This document shows, piece after piece, positions 49,763 through 60,257 of a stretch of DNA of 64,000 nt. How positions within the stretch are numbered: position 1 is the first letter of the stretch; the number at the start of each line of letters is the position of its first letter. The position numbers and the translations under genes are program-made. The stretch is from an uncultured Legionella sp. (GTDB taxonomy: Bacteria > Pseudomonadota > Gammaproteobacteria > Legionellales > Legionellaceae), in the NCBI GenBank assembly GCA_902168255.1, contig CABHON010000024.1, forward strand, positions 1 through 64,000. The letters run 5' to 3'. The notes under the pieces were generated by a model that was not told the origin of the DNA, searched no databases, and saw only the letters and a list, made by a program, of their open reading frames with translations.

Positions 49763-50053
49763 TTATGACCGTTCTTTTCCGCATTGTGGGCAAAATTTTT
49801 CGCCTTGAGCTAAGTCGAAGCCACACGCAGCACATGTAGCTGCAAGAGAGGTGCCGCATTGTTGACAAAATTTGGCATTATAGGCATTGGGTGTATGACA
49901 ACTAAAACACGCCATTCCGGCGGGTTGAGTGGTATTTCTCTCTTGATAGTAGCTATTGCCATGATGACCACCCCGTTTTCTTTCATGTTTTCCATAACTC
50001 TGTCCTTGATGCCCCATAAGATACCCATTAATTAATTGCTTTAAAAAGCCCAT
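49763..50053 (-). CDS. small zinc-ribbon protein of the czc operon
   Basis: 96 aa. The N-terminus is a short amphipathic segment (MGFLKQLINGYLMGHQG) and a His/Lys stretch. Two zinc ribbons follow: ACFSCHTPN..NAKFCQQCG and TCAACGFDLAQGEKFCPQCG, each CxxC...CxxC. Its site between the RND pump and the CDF gene suggests a metal-binding or regulatory accessory. Function is not known. Confidence 0.72.
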   Translation of the reverse strand: MGFLKQLINGYLMGHQGQSYGKHERKRGGHHGNSYYQERNTTQPAGMACFSCHTPNAYNAKFCQQCGTSLAATCAACGFDLAQGEKFCPQCGKERS

Positions 50054-50111
50054 GCTATCCTCGTATAAAAATTATTAATAAGTGTTGAGTCTAGCATATT
50101 CTGTAAAAAAA

Positions 50112-53100
50112 TTAACGACTATGCTTAAAGAAATAAGCATAAAGAACTGGCAAAACCAATAAGGTTAATGTTGTGGATGAAATCAAACCACCCACTACTA
50201 CGCTGGCTAAAGGCCGTTGAATTTCAGCACCAATGCCCCGAGCCAATAACATAGGAATTAAACCTAAAGCTGTAATAAACGCTGTCATGAGCACTGGACG
50301 TAGACGAGAGATGGCGCCGTTTAATACAGCCTGCTCTACTGGCATACCTTCCTGAGTATTTTGATTAATGGCATTAATTAACACCACACCATTTAATACC
50401 GCAATACCAAATAACGCAATAAAACCAATGGAACTGGGTACCGATAAATACTGTCCACTGATAAACAAAGCAACAATACCACCAATAAGCGCCAATGGTA
50501 CATTCATCATGACTAAGAGCGCTTGACTCGGCGAATTAAAAGCGAAATATAACAAGAGAAAAATAAGACCTAACGAAATGGGCACGACAATCATAAGCCT
50601 TGCCTGTGCCCGTTGTTGATTTTCAAATTGGCCACCGTAGGTCACCGAATATCCTGAGGGTAAGGTTATTTGACTTTCAATGCGTTGCTGAATTTCTTTT
50701 ACCACACTTCCCATGTCTCGTCCTTCCACATTCGCTTGAATCACTACCCGACGTTGCACATCATCACGCCGAATTTGTGGTGGAGCAGATTCTAACGAAA
50801 TTTGAGCGACATCCTTTAGGCGAACCCATGCTCCTTTGGGAGACAATAAAATTAAATCACCTATACGCTCCATGCTATTACGAGAGTTTTTGGAGAAACG
50901 AACATAAATATCATAGCGCTCATTGCCATTAATGACTTGCCCTGCAGTTTTGCCGCCAATGGCATCTGAAATTAATGACATCACTTGATCAATCGAGATG
51001 CTGTATCGCATGAGGGCTTCTCGATCAGGCTTGATGACTAATTGCGCTTCACCGGTAATTTGCTCCATAGCCACATCGCGGGTACCGCGAATAGACTTAA
51101 CCACCTTTTCAATTTCTCGCCCTTTTTCAGCCAGAATAGCTAAATTAGGACCAAACAACTTAATGGCCAATTGCGCGCGAACTCCTGATAAAAGTTCGTC
51201 GACGCGACTCGAAATAGGTTGGGTAAACGACAATAATATCCCTGGATAGTCGCCTATTTTATTCGCCATTTTTTGTTGTAGCGCCATACGATTCTTCGCA
51301 CTTATCCACTCACTCACCGGTTTTAGGCCAATATAAATTTCGATGTTAGAAACAGGCTCTGGATCTCCGCCAAGTTCTGGTCGTCCTATACGACTGGAAG
51401 CATAGGTCACTTCGGGAAAAGATAATAATTTTTCTTCAAGCGTATTAGCTACTTTAACCGCTGTATCTAGACTAGCGGAAGGCGCTAAAGTAGCACGAAT
51501 ATTGAGTGTACCTTCCTCAAGCTCCGGAACAAACTCCGTCCCCAAAAAAGGCAAAATACACAACGAAAGCAAAAATAAGCCAACAGCGGACAACATTATG
51601 CTTTTGGGTCTGGTTAATGCTTTCGTTAATAACCATTGATATCGCTTAACAAGAGGAGGTAGCAGCGGGCTTTCACGATGGCGCACATCTTTTTTAAAAA
51701 AATAGGTGGCCAATGCCGGAATAGCCATCATAGCAACAAGCAGAGAAGCTAACATCCCTAATACAATGCTAATCGCCATAGGACTGAATAATTTTCCTTC
51801 CACACCTTGCAAACTGAAAAGAGGGGTAAAGACAACAATAATGATTAAGACAGCAAAGAATACCGAACGTGAGACTTCTCGTGCCGCTTCTTGTATACGC
51901 AGAGCAACAGGGTGACTTTCTAAGGCATCCGGAGGGTTGGTTGCTTGACTCAAATGTTTAAAAATATTTTCCATCATCACGACGGAACCATCTACCATCA
52001 TTCCAATAGAAATCGCTAGCCCACCTAATGACATTAAATTCGCCGACACGTCTTCTAAGGCCATAACCATTAGCGCCAATGCCACTGAAATAGGTACAGA
52101 AATCAATACTAAAAAAGTTGCCCGGATATTCACCAAAAAGAGCAGCAAAACAATGACAATTAAGATAAAAGCTTCTAGTAAAGCTTTCACAACAGTATGA
52201 ATGGCTTGCTGAATTAAATCAGCCTGATCATAGACTGGTTCTAAAACAACACCCGGTGGTAAGGCTTTTTGAATGATGGGGATCACGGCTTTAATACCAT
52301 CAATGGTCGCTTTTGTATTGGCTCCGATGCGTTTAAGTACTATGCCGGCAACTACTTCATGCAAAGCACGGGGTTTCCCCTTAGCATCTCGTTCAGTCAT
52401 TGTTACCGCACCTTGACGGATTTCACTGCCATAGGCTACCGTAGCCATTTGGCTCACACGTACCACCACGCCGTCACTGTCTTTAACGGGAATATTGTCA
52501 ATATCTTCTAATCCCTCTTTACCCGAGCGTACCCAACCAAAACCACGAATGGTCATTTGCTCTGCTCCTCGGTCAAGATACCAGCCTCCTGCATTGCGAT
52601 TATTTGCCTCAATTGCCTTTATTAAGTCATTCATTGTTAATTTATAAGCTAATAGACGCGATGGATCTACTTGAACTTGATATTGTCGTACTTCACCACC
52701 AAAAGATAACACATCCGTTACGCCATCCACGGGTGCAATTAATAATTTAACCACCCAATCATTGAGGCTACGTAGTGCCATTATATCGTATTTTTTAGGA
52801 TCATCGGTTTTGAGAATATATTGAAAAACCTGTCCAAGACCAGAGGTATTAGGGCCTATTTCAGGGACACCTACTCCTTCAGGTATTTTTTCTCGCGCAG
52901 ACTGCAAACGCTCAAAGACTTGTTGACGCGCAAAATAAATATCCACATTACCTTTAAACACCACGGTTACCACGGACAAACCTACTTTGGAAATAGAGCG
53001 CACTTCTTCAACGTCGGGTAAAGCGTACATCACCGCTTCAATAGGGTAACTGATGAGTTGCTCTACTTCTTCGGCAGCAAGCCCCGGTGCTTCAGTGTTA

Positions 53101-53246
53101 ACCACCACTTGAACATTGGTCACATCCGGAAAGGCATCAAAATTAAGCTTGGAAAAAGTCATGACTGCTGCTAGCAGCGAAGCTAATAGCCCTAATAGAA
53201 CTAATAACCGATTATTAACGGCGAAATCAATGAGTTTATTGAGCAT
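50112..53246 (-). CDS. czcA: CzcA-type heavy-metal efflux RND transporter
   Basis: 1044 aa, the family's usual length. It opens with LIDFAVNNRLLVLLGLLASL, then the typical FDAFPDVTNVQVVVNTEAPG and EEVEQLISYPIE. The proton-relay helix IV reads GGLAISIGMMVDGSVVMMEN and later LFGIAVLNGVVLINAINQN marks helix X. It is the inner-membrane pump of a tripartite efflux system, taking metal from periplasm or cytoplasm. Its start is eight bases after czcB. The helix IV motif assigns it to heavy-metal RND pumps, but which metal is not certain. Complete. Confidence 0.95.
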   Translation of the reverse strand: MLNKLIDFAVNNRLLVLLGLLASLLAAVMTFSKLNFDAFPDVTNVQVVVNTEAPGLAAEEVEQLISYPIEAVMYALPDVEEVRSISKVGLSVVTVVFKGNVDIYFARQQVFERLQSAREKIPEGVGVPEIGPNTSGLGQVFQYILKTDDPKKYDIMALRSLNDWVVKLLIAPVDGVTDVLSFGGEVRQYQVQVDPSRLLAYKLTMNDLIKAIEANNRNAGGWYLDRGAEQMTIRGFGWVRSGKEGLEDIDNIPVKDSDGVVVRVSQMATVAYGSEIRQGAVTMTERDAKGKPRALHEVVAGIVLKRIGANTKATIDGIKAVIPIIQKALPPGVVLEPVYDQADLIQQAIHTVVKALLEAFILIVIVLLLFLVNIRATFLVLISVPISVALALMVMALEDVSANLMSLGGLAISIGMMVDGSVVMMENIFKHLSQATNPPDALESHPVALRIQEAAREVSRSVFFAVLIIIVVFTPLFSLQGVEGKLFSPMAISIVLGMLASLLVAMMAIPALATYFFKKDVRHRESPLLPPLVKRYQWLLTKALTRPKSIMLSAVGLFLLSLCILPFLGTEFVPELEEGTLNIRATLAPSASLDTAVKVANTLEEKLLSFPEVTYASSRIGRPELGGDPEPVSNIEIYIGLKPVSEWISAKNRMALQQKMANKIGDYPGILLSFTQPISSRVDELLSGVRAQLAIKLFGPNLAILAEKGREIEKVVKSIRGTRDVAMEQITGEAQLVIKPDREALMRYSISIDQVMSLISDAIGGKTAGQVINGNERYDIYVRFSKNSRNSMERIGDLILLSPKGAWVRLKDVAQISLESAPPQIRRDDVQRRVVIQANVEGRDMGSVVKEIQQRIESQITLPSGYSVTYGGQFENQQRAQARLMIVVPISLGLIFLLLYFAFNSPSQALLVMMNVPLALIGGIVALFISGQYLSVPSSIGFIALFGIAVLNGVVLINAINQNTQEGMPVEQAVLNGAISRLRPVLMTAFITALGLIPMLLARGIGAEIQRPLASVVVGGLISSTTLTLLVLPVLYAYFFKHSR

Positions 53247-53254
53247 GGTGTTTC

Positions 53255-54364
53255 TTAATCTCCATGAGCATCAAAGCCTTTTTTACTTAACTCGGCATGA
53301 ATAAAAAATGCCCCTTGTGTGACGACACGATCCCCCGGTTCAACACCTTCAATAACGGCTTGATTTTCAATTATTTCACGCATTTTTACTTCACGTTGCT
53401 GGAACTGTCCTGACGCCTTTTCAATATAAATAACCCAATCACCATCGCTATTTTTTGACAACGCGTCACTGGGAATCGCTAACAAAGGGGCAGTTTTTCC
53501 TACCTCAATTTGACATTGAACAAATTGACCTGGATGAAGCGCATCGTCTGTATTAGGAACTTCTAAACGAATGGATCGGGTACGTGTTATTTCATCCAAT
53601 TGATGATGCACCTGAATAACTCGACCAGAAAGTGTTTTGTCATTGACGTTAATCACCACTGTTTCGCCAACAGCCACAGGAGTACTTTGATTCGGATGTA
53701 ATCTTGCATCTACCCAAACAGTTTTTTCATCCACAATATCTAAGAGGATCCTGCCTGCCTCCACTAATTCTCCTTCCGTAAAATTGATATTAAAAACCGT
53801 ACCATCACGGGAAGCAAATAATTTAAAATCTCCATTGGCGTTAATCGGTTTTTCAAAACGTAATAAATTTTCTATTTCAGTGGCAGTCATTCCATAAGCC
53901 ATTGCAGTGGCATACGCATTTTGATAGGTTACACGTGCCGCAGAAAAACGTTTTCCCGAAACAGCATCTTTTCCCAAAGCTTGCACTCGCTTCCATTCTT
54001 GCCACGACAGTAATAAATCGCTTTGCGTTTTGGCCATATCAACACTGGAAAGACGCAAGAGAGTTTGTCCTTTTTTTATTAGTTCTCCTTCTTGAATATA
54101 GCGTTGCAATACTTGCGCTGCCACTCGTGTACTGACTTTTGTGGTTAAATCCGCGTTGGGAATGACTTCTCCTGGGGCAGAAACAAGATGCGGCAAAGCC
54201 TGTGGTTCGATACGGGTTACCTCAATACCCGCCATTTTTTGAGCATGCGTTGATAAAAAGACCGTATTGCTTTCGGATTCTGTTTTTTTTGGCTCTGCAT
54301 ACGCAACCAAATAACCGCTGGTTATCAAACTTAAGCACAATAATCCATTCACTATTTTTTTCAT
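53255..54364 (-). CDS. czcB: CzcB-type membrane-fusion protein (HlyD family)
   Basis: 369 aa. ATG 54364 gives a signal peptide (MKKIVNGLLCLSLITSGYLV AYA). The barrel-lipoyl part has SAPGEVIPNADLTTKVSTRV and EGELIKKGQTLLRLSSVDMA. The C-terminus has DGDWVIYIEKASGQFQQREV and GVEPGDRVVTQGAFFI. It links CzcA in the inner membrane to CzcC in the outer membrane. The ATG overlaps the czcC stop (ATGA), so the two are coupled. The longer frame upstream lies in czcC and is not used. Confidence 0.93.
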   Translation of the reverse strand: MKKIVNGLLCLSLITSGYLVAYAEPKKTESESNTVFLSTHAQKMAGIEVTRIEPQALPHLVSAPGEVIPNADLTTKVSTRVAAQVLQRYIQEGELIKKGQTLLRLSSVDMAKTQSDLLLSWQEWKRVQALGKDAVSGKRFSAARVTYQNAYATAMAYGMTATEIENLLRFEKPINANGDFKLFASRDGTVFNINFTEGELVEAGRILLDIVDEKTVWVDARLHPNQSTPVAVGETVVINVNDKTLSGRVIQVHHQLDEITRTRSIRLEVPNTDDALHPGQFVQCQIEVGKTAPLLAIPSDALSKNSDGDWVIYIEKASGQFQQREVKMREIIENQAVIEGVEPGDRVVTQGAFFIHAELSKKGFDAHGD

Positions 54365-55605
54365 GTCATGTCTCGCCCCATCAAAGAGGATAAATGTAAC
54401 CAATTTGCCGCTTGACCAGAGGATTTCAACCACTCACTCCAAGCTTCCCATGCACGCCCTTTTAGCGCAATACCTGCCATTTGGCTGTCAATACGTTGTT
54501 TTAATTGAATAAGATAATCTGTCGTACTAATTTCTCCCGATTGCCATAATCGCCGAATAACAACAGTGCCACCATTGAGCGCATGAGCAGAATATTTTTG
54601 CCATTCAGCATAAGAACGATACAAGATTTGATAACGTTCCATACTGCTCGTCATATTGGCTTTAGCTTGACGCACCATGTTCATTCGTTGACCCTCCGCT
54701 TCCATGGCATCATAATTGGCAGCATCCACTTCTGCACGATAAGGATTCAGGACAAAAAGTGGAATACTAAGCGTCACCCCAATTAATCGTTTTCTATCGC
54801 CTTCTTCACTGGATTCCCCGCCTTGAATACCGATGGTTGGATCTGCATATCGATTTCGCTCGGCTACCTTAATGTTAGCCTTAGCTGCTTGAAACTGCTG
54901 ATTGAGCACCAACATCGCCGGTAAATTCATCAATAAGTTATCAACATTAGTCTGGGTACTACTTCTTAACAAAGGTAATTGGTTGGGCAAAAAAGGCCAA
55001 TTTGCTTGGTTCATACCAGTGGTCGCTCTTAAAATTTGTAATGCTTGATTAGCATTGACTTCAGCATCTGCTTGTTGAGCAATAGCTTCGGATAATGCTA
55101 ATCGAGCTAAATCGAGATCTACACGCGCTAAATCCCCTTTTTCATAGCCTTTTTGAGTCAGTTGAAGTAATTGTTGCAACATATTTGTACGTTTTTTAGC
55201 TAAAACAATCGCTTGCTGTTGAATGTGGTACTGAGAAAGAGCAGTAAAAATAGCTAAAATGAGTTGTTGCTTTAAATCAGCCAATTGCGCTTTAGCTAAT
55301 AATACATTAGCTGTCCCCACTTGCTTTCTTGCCTCTCGCTTATTCGCCCAATCAATGGTTTGATTGATGCCAACACTGGTAGTATTTTCAACGGAATTTT
55401 GTTGCTCTGCGGTAAGTTCTGGATTATACAATGACTTGCCTAGCGCAATTTCACGCGATTTTGCGGCTGACAAATTTGATTCTGCTGCTTGAATCGCTGG
55501 GTTGCTTTGTACTACCTGCTGAATAAACTGAGTCATGGATTCAGCATAGACATTTCCTGTCAAAAAAGTAGTAAAACAAAGGGCCATACGAATGATTTTT
55601 TTCAT
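54361..55605 (-). CDS. czcC: CzcC-type outer-membrane efflux protein (TolC family)
   Basis: 414 aa from ATG 55605 (a TTG ten codons upstream lacks support). Signal peptide IRMALCFTTFLTGNVYAES. Two OEP repeats with long coiled coils: NPAIQAAESNLSAAKSREIA and LNQQFQAAKANIKVAERNRY, with IGVTLSIPLFVLNPYRAEVD in the second. Forms the trimeric outer-membrane channel. It is the first gene of the operon czcC-czcB-czcA-zinc ribbon-czcD. No metal-responsive regulator gene is seen nearby. Confidence 0.93.
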   Translation of the reverse strand: MKKIIRMALCFTTFLTGNVYAESMTQFIQQVVQSNPAIQAAESNLSAAKSREIALGKSLYNPELTAEQQNSVENTTSVGINQTIDWANKREARKQVGTANVLLAKAQLADLKQQLILAIFTALSQYHIQQQAIVLAKKRTNMLQQLLQLTQKGYEKGDLARVDLDLARLALSEAIAQQADAEVNANQALQILRATTGMNQANWPFLPNQLPLLRSSTQTNVDNLLMNLPAMLVLNQQFQAAKANIKVAERNRYADPTIGIQGGESSEEGDRKRLIGVTLSIPLFVLNPYRAEVDAANYDAMEAEGQRMNMVRQAKANMTSSMERYQILYRSYAEWQKYSAHALNGGTVVIRRLWQSGEISTTDYLIQLKQRIDSQMAGIALKGRAWEAWSEWLKSSGQAANWLHLSSLMGRDMT

Positions 55606-55935
55606 GTGCTTCAACGTTAAATATTTTGCCTTCAAAAAGGGCGATTGTCATAAATAATATAACCGCATTCTACTTAAACGCATTCAGGGAGTAAATGAAA
55701 TCTTATACAGTTTACTTTTTTATCGTTTTTTTTCTTGCTACTTAAGATGATTGCGTATCAATTTTATCCACCTCGTCGTTTTGAGTTTTCTTCAACGCTC
55801 GATTCAAAGCGATTTTAAAAAAAGTAGCGTGAGAAAATTATTCAAAAACAGCCAAAATTAAATCTTTTGACGGCTAGTGTCTTTATTGTTGGCAACAGCA
55901 TCCCAACTCTATATTTCAGAGAAATTAGCAAATAA
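55606..55935. other. region upstream of czcC, no gene
   Basis: 330 bases without a convincing gene. It must contain the czc promoter, but no clear MerR-type or two-component operator was found. A 16-codon plus-strand ORF (MKSYTVYFFIVFFLAT) with GGGAG upstream lies near 55696 and may be the broken start of a lost gene. Confidence 0.4.
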
Positions 55936-55973
55936 GGGGTTTGGGGAACAATGGAACAGCCAACCGACTTAAG
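55936..55973 (+). repeat. Tn3-family terminal inverted repeat of a second, decayed element
   Basis: 38 bp starting GGGGTTTGGGGAACAATGG and ending CTTAAG, overlapping the tnpA stop at 55969 as expected for a left end. It is unlike the ends at 37591 and 58722 but its degenerate inverse is found at 36838-36875. Confidence 0.7.
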
Positions 55974-58361
55974 GGCTATCTGAATCTCTAAATGGACGTA
56001 ATTTACCTTTCTTAACCGAGTCTGGCATTGAAAATGAATAGCGTCCAAGCATATTGATGTGACCAGACCCAAATGAAGAGAGTCTCGCAACATCTTCTTC
56101 ATTGACTTCGAAACTTTCCGCTTTTAATTCTTCCAAAATGGCGTCGGTATAAAGGGTGTTCCATAATGAAGTCATATTTAATACCAATCCTAATGCACCC
56201 AATTGATCTTCCTGTCCTTCCCTATAATGCTCATGAATTTCGCCACGTTTTCCATGAAAAATTTCACGTGCTAAGCTATGCCTGCCTTCCACCAGGTTTA
56301 ATTGAATTAACGTTGCTCGACGGCGGGCTTCATCATCAATGTAATTGAGCATGTGAATAGTTTTGTCGATACGACCAATTTCTGCAATGGCCTTGGCGAG
56401 ACTAGTGGGTTTGTCTCCCACTTGCAAGGTACGCATGATTCCTGTGGCTGGCACTTTTCCAAGCTTTAATGAACCCGTTAAACGTAAAATATCATCCCAG
56501 TTTGGAATTATCCAATCAAAATGAATACGATTTTTGGATAAGTCATTGAGTACGCCATAGTCAGCAGAAGGATCAACGCGCCAAAATCTTGCACCGCCTA
56601 AATCAGCTAATCGTGGGGCAAAACGACGTCCTACTAAACGAAAAAGCCCAAAGACAACATCACTGTATGCGCCTGTATCTGTCATAATGCAAACTGGATC
56701 TAATTCTGTTTGTTGCTCTAAAACAACAGCTAACAAAATCAAGCTGTCACGCAATGTCCCAGGAACTGTAATGGCATTTAATCCTGTTCGTTGATTGGAT
56801 AACAAATTGTACCATGTCAAACCGTGGGCATTAGGAAAATATTTGGGATTGGGAGCTGCATTGATTGTTCGCACAGCCACAATAAATCTTATTCCGTCAG
56901 CCGAGGCCACATCACCGCCACCCCATTTCTGAGCTAATCCAATGGTATTTTGAAAAGATACCAATATGGCATTGGCCGCTGTTAGCGTTTCATCTCGAAT
57001 ATAATATTGATCCACCCACAGTAACCTATCTCGTTTTAATGCCGGAATATCTTCTCGAACAAATGGCTCTAGTCCTGTATTGCAGGCTTGTGCAAGTAAT
57101 ACAGCACAGAGACTAATCTCTAAATCTTCAACCCGAGCATTGCCTTCATTGATATGTGTAAAAGCCTCCGTAAACTTTGTCTTCATGGCAATTTCTAATA
57201 CCATCTCAGGCAAATCAACTTGAGGCATGCGTGCTTTTATAGCTGCTCGTAATAATTTGAGTGATTCGGGTTCATCTAATTTATCCAGTGGTGTTAAGAT
57301 TAATTCACCATTTTTATCAAATCGTACCGCAGGATTATTTTCCCAATTTTGCATGACGCGCCGATACGTTTGATCAAGTTCCTCCGCCATTTTGTTGAGG
57401 GTTGTTAAGGCATCTTTGGTGAGATCCAATGAACGACAAATCAGAGGTGATATGGTTTCCCATTCATGATCTTTGTAAAGATTGGCACATGGATCGGCGT
57501 ATCGCCAACTGGAATTAATAAATACATCCCGTCTTTTTATGGCAGTTTGTAATTGGGTGAGCGTGCAAAAAGTATAAGCTACCAAATCAATAGGATGTTC
57601 TTTTTTCTTGATGTGTCCTTTTTCCAATAGAACCATGGTAACACGTTGGATTTCGTCAGAAGTGAGTGTTTTATTCGATGATTCAGAACGTGCTTTATTG
57701 GCGATGCTATCATAGCTTTCTTTGAGATCTTCAGCGGTTAATTTTTCTTGGAAAGCATTCACTTTGTATTGCAGAGCCTCGTCGTTTTCTCCTTCGATAG
57801 CACGCCAATACAAATAAATCACTTTCTTGCTTGTTTTTTTAGGTGGTGTTTTTAATTGAATCGTATAGTCCGTTGCCCAATCAGGCGTAATGACATAACC
57901 TTCCCATGGTTTTGAAATCACCTCCATAGGTGGTGGTCCCTTTTTTATTTTCAACCAATTGAGCGCTTCAATAACGATATCACCCAGAGAATTTCCTTCA
58001 AAATGGAGAACGCGCAGTAAGGTGGATAAAAATTTTTTAACCGTTTCTTTTCGTTGTTCCAGCTCTGTGTAAAATAAATCATCCGGTGGTCTGATAAGTG
58101 AACTGGCATCATTGACGGCATTAATAATAGTATTCTTTCCCAAAGAGGTATAAATTCTATCTCGAACTTCGTTATCAACGATGGTTTGATTGAGCAGCAG
58201 CTTACAAGCTTCCACGAGGGTTGCTGTCGAACGATCGAGATCTTTCAGCGTACGCAACCTCACTTTACGGTTTTTAGTTTTTGCGCTGGAAAATAAGCCA
58301 CTCAATAATAAACCTAAGACATCCAAAGCATCGTCTTGAGCATTAGCTTCTAAATGATGGG
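55969..58361 (-). pseudogene. Tn3-family transposase truncated at its N-terminus
   Basis: The frame is open from 58361 to the stop and holds about 797 residues, roughly 200 fewer than a complete TnpA. It starts inside the protein with HLEANAQDDALDVLGL. The catalytic domain is intact: VASADGIRFIVAVRTINAAP (first Asp), VCIMTDTGAYSDVVFGLFRL (second Asp) and SFGSGHINMLGRYSFSMP at the end. No convincing start codon precedes it. The 5' part ends exactly at a 35-bp repeat shared with 36702. It is less similar to the two other transposases in the window than those are to each other in their C-terminal signature. Confidence 0.8.
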
Positions 58362-58396
58362 TTTAACTACAAAAGCGGTCCAAAAGTTTCGTTCGT
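58362..58396 (+). repeat. 35-bp repeat, copy 2
   Basis: Matches 36702-36736 at 32 of 35 positions. It marks the break point at which the transposase reading frame at 55969-58361 is lost. Confidence 0.6.
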
Positions 58397-58431
58397 CCAA
58401 TTTTGAGCTAAAATAACCATCTGATTCACCT

Positions 58432-58721
58432 CTATGCTTCTATTTTCAAAGCCAGAATTTTTTCTAGATCAAAAGCACGATCATTCGCCGCCTGTTTGCT
58501 GAAATCATATTCACCATGCAAATTAATATGTTGCCAGGTCATAATAGAACCTTTTTTAATAAAGGCAAGCATTTGTTTGCGCTGCTCAGGATCAACGGTA
58601 TTGGCTAATAGTTCGGACAAATATAAATAATTCCACAACACAATAGCATTTTGAATAAGCACCATACAAGCGGTAGAAATCTCTTGTTCTTCTTTATATC
58701 CGTGTTTAAATTCTTGATTAT
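58432..58721 (-). pseudogene. C-terminal fragment of a Tn3-family transposase
   Basis: About 96 codons reading NNQEFKHGYKEEQEISTACM, VLIQNAIVLWNYLYLSELLA and ending FDLEKILALKIEA. It resembles the last 95 residues of the copper-transposon TnpA (VLWNELYLSQKLA; FDLEKILALVVA) but is not identical. The 5' part is cut exactly by the inverted repeat at 58722, so this older transposase was interrupted by the next element. Confidence 0.8.
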
Positions 58722-58759
58722 TGGGTTTCCCCGTATATCCGGGGGAAATCGGCCATGAG
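58722..58759 (+). repeat. left terminal inverted repeat of the second Tn3-family element
   Basis: Reads GGGTTTCCCCGTATATCCGG from 58723 and ends CCATGAG at 58759. It shares most positions with the ends of the copper transposon, especially ATATCCGG and AAATCGGCCATGAG of its right end. The element extends to the right; its other end is beyond the window. Confidence 0.75.
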
Positions 58760-58824
58760 GCATATCAATCATCATAAGAGCTCATTTTATTATTATCTCT
58801 CTATATAAAACTATACAAAGTTAC

Positions 58825-59970
58825 TTATGCCGCCGTCTCAATATAGAAGGCTTCATGGTTTATTTTTCCTGTAAAAAGATGACCTGAAAGATATACGATA
58901 TCTTTTAAATCTTCTCCTTCCGCAAAAAGTTTCTGCAACCAAGCAGAATCATTTTTTCCGTCTATCACGTCAGAAATTAATACAGATATTAATTCTTCCG
59001 TATGTAGTGCCTTACTATAAGGCTCAATTTTTTTACAGGTCTCTAATAAATCCTCTAGCAAGGAATGCTCTTGAAAAGTCATAGGATTTATAAAAGATGA
59101 ATTAAATCCCAATTTACTTGCCTGAAAACGATTGTAACGGTGTAAATCGTGCTTATCGTCCACTAAAGCAGTTCGTTCTTCTAACAAATAGTGAGCCAGT
59201 GATTGAGCAAAAGCCGCAATTTGAACTGCCCTTTCAACACTTAAAGGAGTATCACAGACTCGAAGTTCAATCGTGCCAAATTCAGGTCGTGGACGAATAT
59301 CCCAATAAAAATTATCAACGCCTTCTATTAAGGGCAATTGTTTCATTTTAACTAAGTAATCACAAAATTCCGACCAATCCAAAATAAAAGGAGGCATTCC
59401 ACTTAGCGGAAAAAGATTAACAATATTGCTTCTCGAAGAGCAAAATTGCGTGTCTATGCCCTGACAGAAAGGTGAGGAAGCACTTAAGGCAATAAAATGT
59501 GGAATGTACTTTCCCATGGCATGGGTTAAATAAAGTGCATCATTAGGATTAGCACAGCCAATATGTATATGCATACCAAAAACAGTAAACATTTGGACTA
59601 AATAGCCATATTTCTTTTTAACCACTTGGTAATGGTCGGTTTTATAAAGCTCTCGTTCATGCCACATTTGAAAAGGATGCGTACCACCACCAGAAAAAAA
59701 TATATTAAGCTCTTTTGTTTGTTCAATTAAGTGACTTTTTATCTGATTTAACTCTACAAGAAGAGTTTGAGGGGTATCATGAATGCCAGAGTTAATTTCT
59801 AGCATACTTTTGGTCACCTCAGGCTTAATATTTTTTTCAAAAGGTTTATTTTTTAGCTGTTTTAGGATGTCATCTGACAAACCGATAAGATCTTTGTTTT
59901 CTCGATTAACAATCTGAATTTCTAGTTCAAGTCCTAACGTCAATGGTTTTGAAGTGTTAAATGATAGCAA
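58825..59970 (-). CDS. YbdK-type carboxylate-amine ligase (glutamate-cysteine ligase-like)
   Basis: 381 aa. LTLGLELEIQIVNRENKDLI and PEVTKSMLEINSGIHDTPQT form the ATP/metal part of the GCS2 fold. FFSGGGTHPFQMWHERELY and MFTVFGMHIHIGCANPNDAL continue the family signature, then ASSPFCQGIDTQFCSSRSN and FGTIELRVCDTPLS. YbdK-like enzymes join glutamate to cysteine weakly or use other amines. A TTG start is preferred because GAGGAG lies eight bases upstream. It is unusual transposon cargo; a thiol (for example gamma-Glu-Cys) could fit with metal resistance, but this is speculation. Confidence 0.88.
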   Translation of the reverse strand: MLSFNTSKPLTLGLELEIQIVNRENKDLIGLSDDILKQLKNKPFEKNIKPEVTKSMLEINSGIHDTPQTLLVELNQIKSHLIEQTKELNIFFSGGGTHPFQMWHERELYKTDHYQVVKKKYGYLVQMFTVFGMHIHIGCANPNDALYLTHAMGKYIPHFIALSASSPFCQGIDTQFCSSRSNIVNLFPLSGMPPFILDWSEFCDYLVKMKQLPLIEGVDNFYWDIRPRPEFGTIELRVCDTPLSVERAVQIAAFAQSLAHYLLEERTALVDDKHDLHRYNRFQASKLGFNSSFINPMTFQEHSLLEDLLETCKKIEPYSKALHTEELISVLISDVIDGKNDSAWLQKLFAEGEDLKDIVYLSGHLFTGKINHEAFYIETAA

Positions 59971-59997
59971 TGTATATTCTCCTCTTTCAATTAAAAG

Positions 59998-60172
59998 TCA
60001 TGGGTGAACATTCTCTCCCGTTTCTTTTCGTTTGTTCATATAGGCTTTGAGAGATAAATATTTCCCATAACCTAAATGAGTCGTAATAATTTTTTGTATT
60101 GGAACGCCTAGCTGGTATAGATGGAAAATTTTTTCACGATCTTTATCGTACATAGATGCTTGTATGGGGTTC
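59998..60172 (-). pseudogene. C-terminal remnant of a serine resolvase
   Basis: Reads NPIQASMYDKDREKIFHLYQ and LGVPIQKIITTHLGYGKYLS, then NKRKETGENVHP and a stop at 59998. It is nearly identical to the last 55 residues of the resolvase at 40828 but with no N-terminal catalytic part. A third resolvase gene copy thus once existed here. Confidence 0.8.
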
Positions 60173-60257
60173 TAAGCGCAAACCTCAGAAATTTTTGATT
60201 GTTTAATTTTTAAGCACATTTAAACCTAATAGATTAATATTTTTAGTTTTTTATTTT

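Noticed and set aside
37591-58759. One large composite transposon bounded by the ends at 37591 and 58722
   Set aside because: The end at 58722 faces rightward like the one at 37591, so the pair is direct, not inverted. The inverse partner of 37591 is at 48059.
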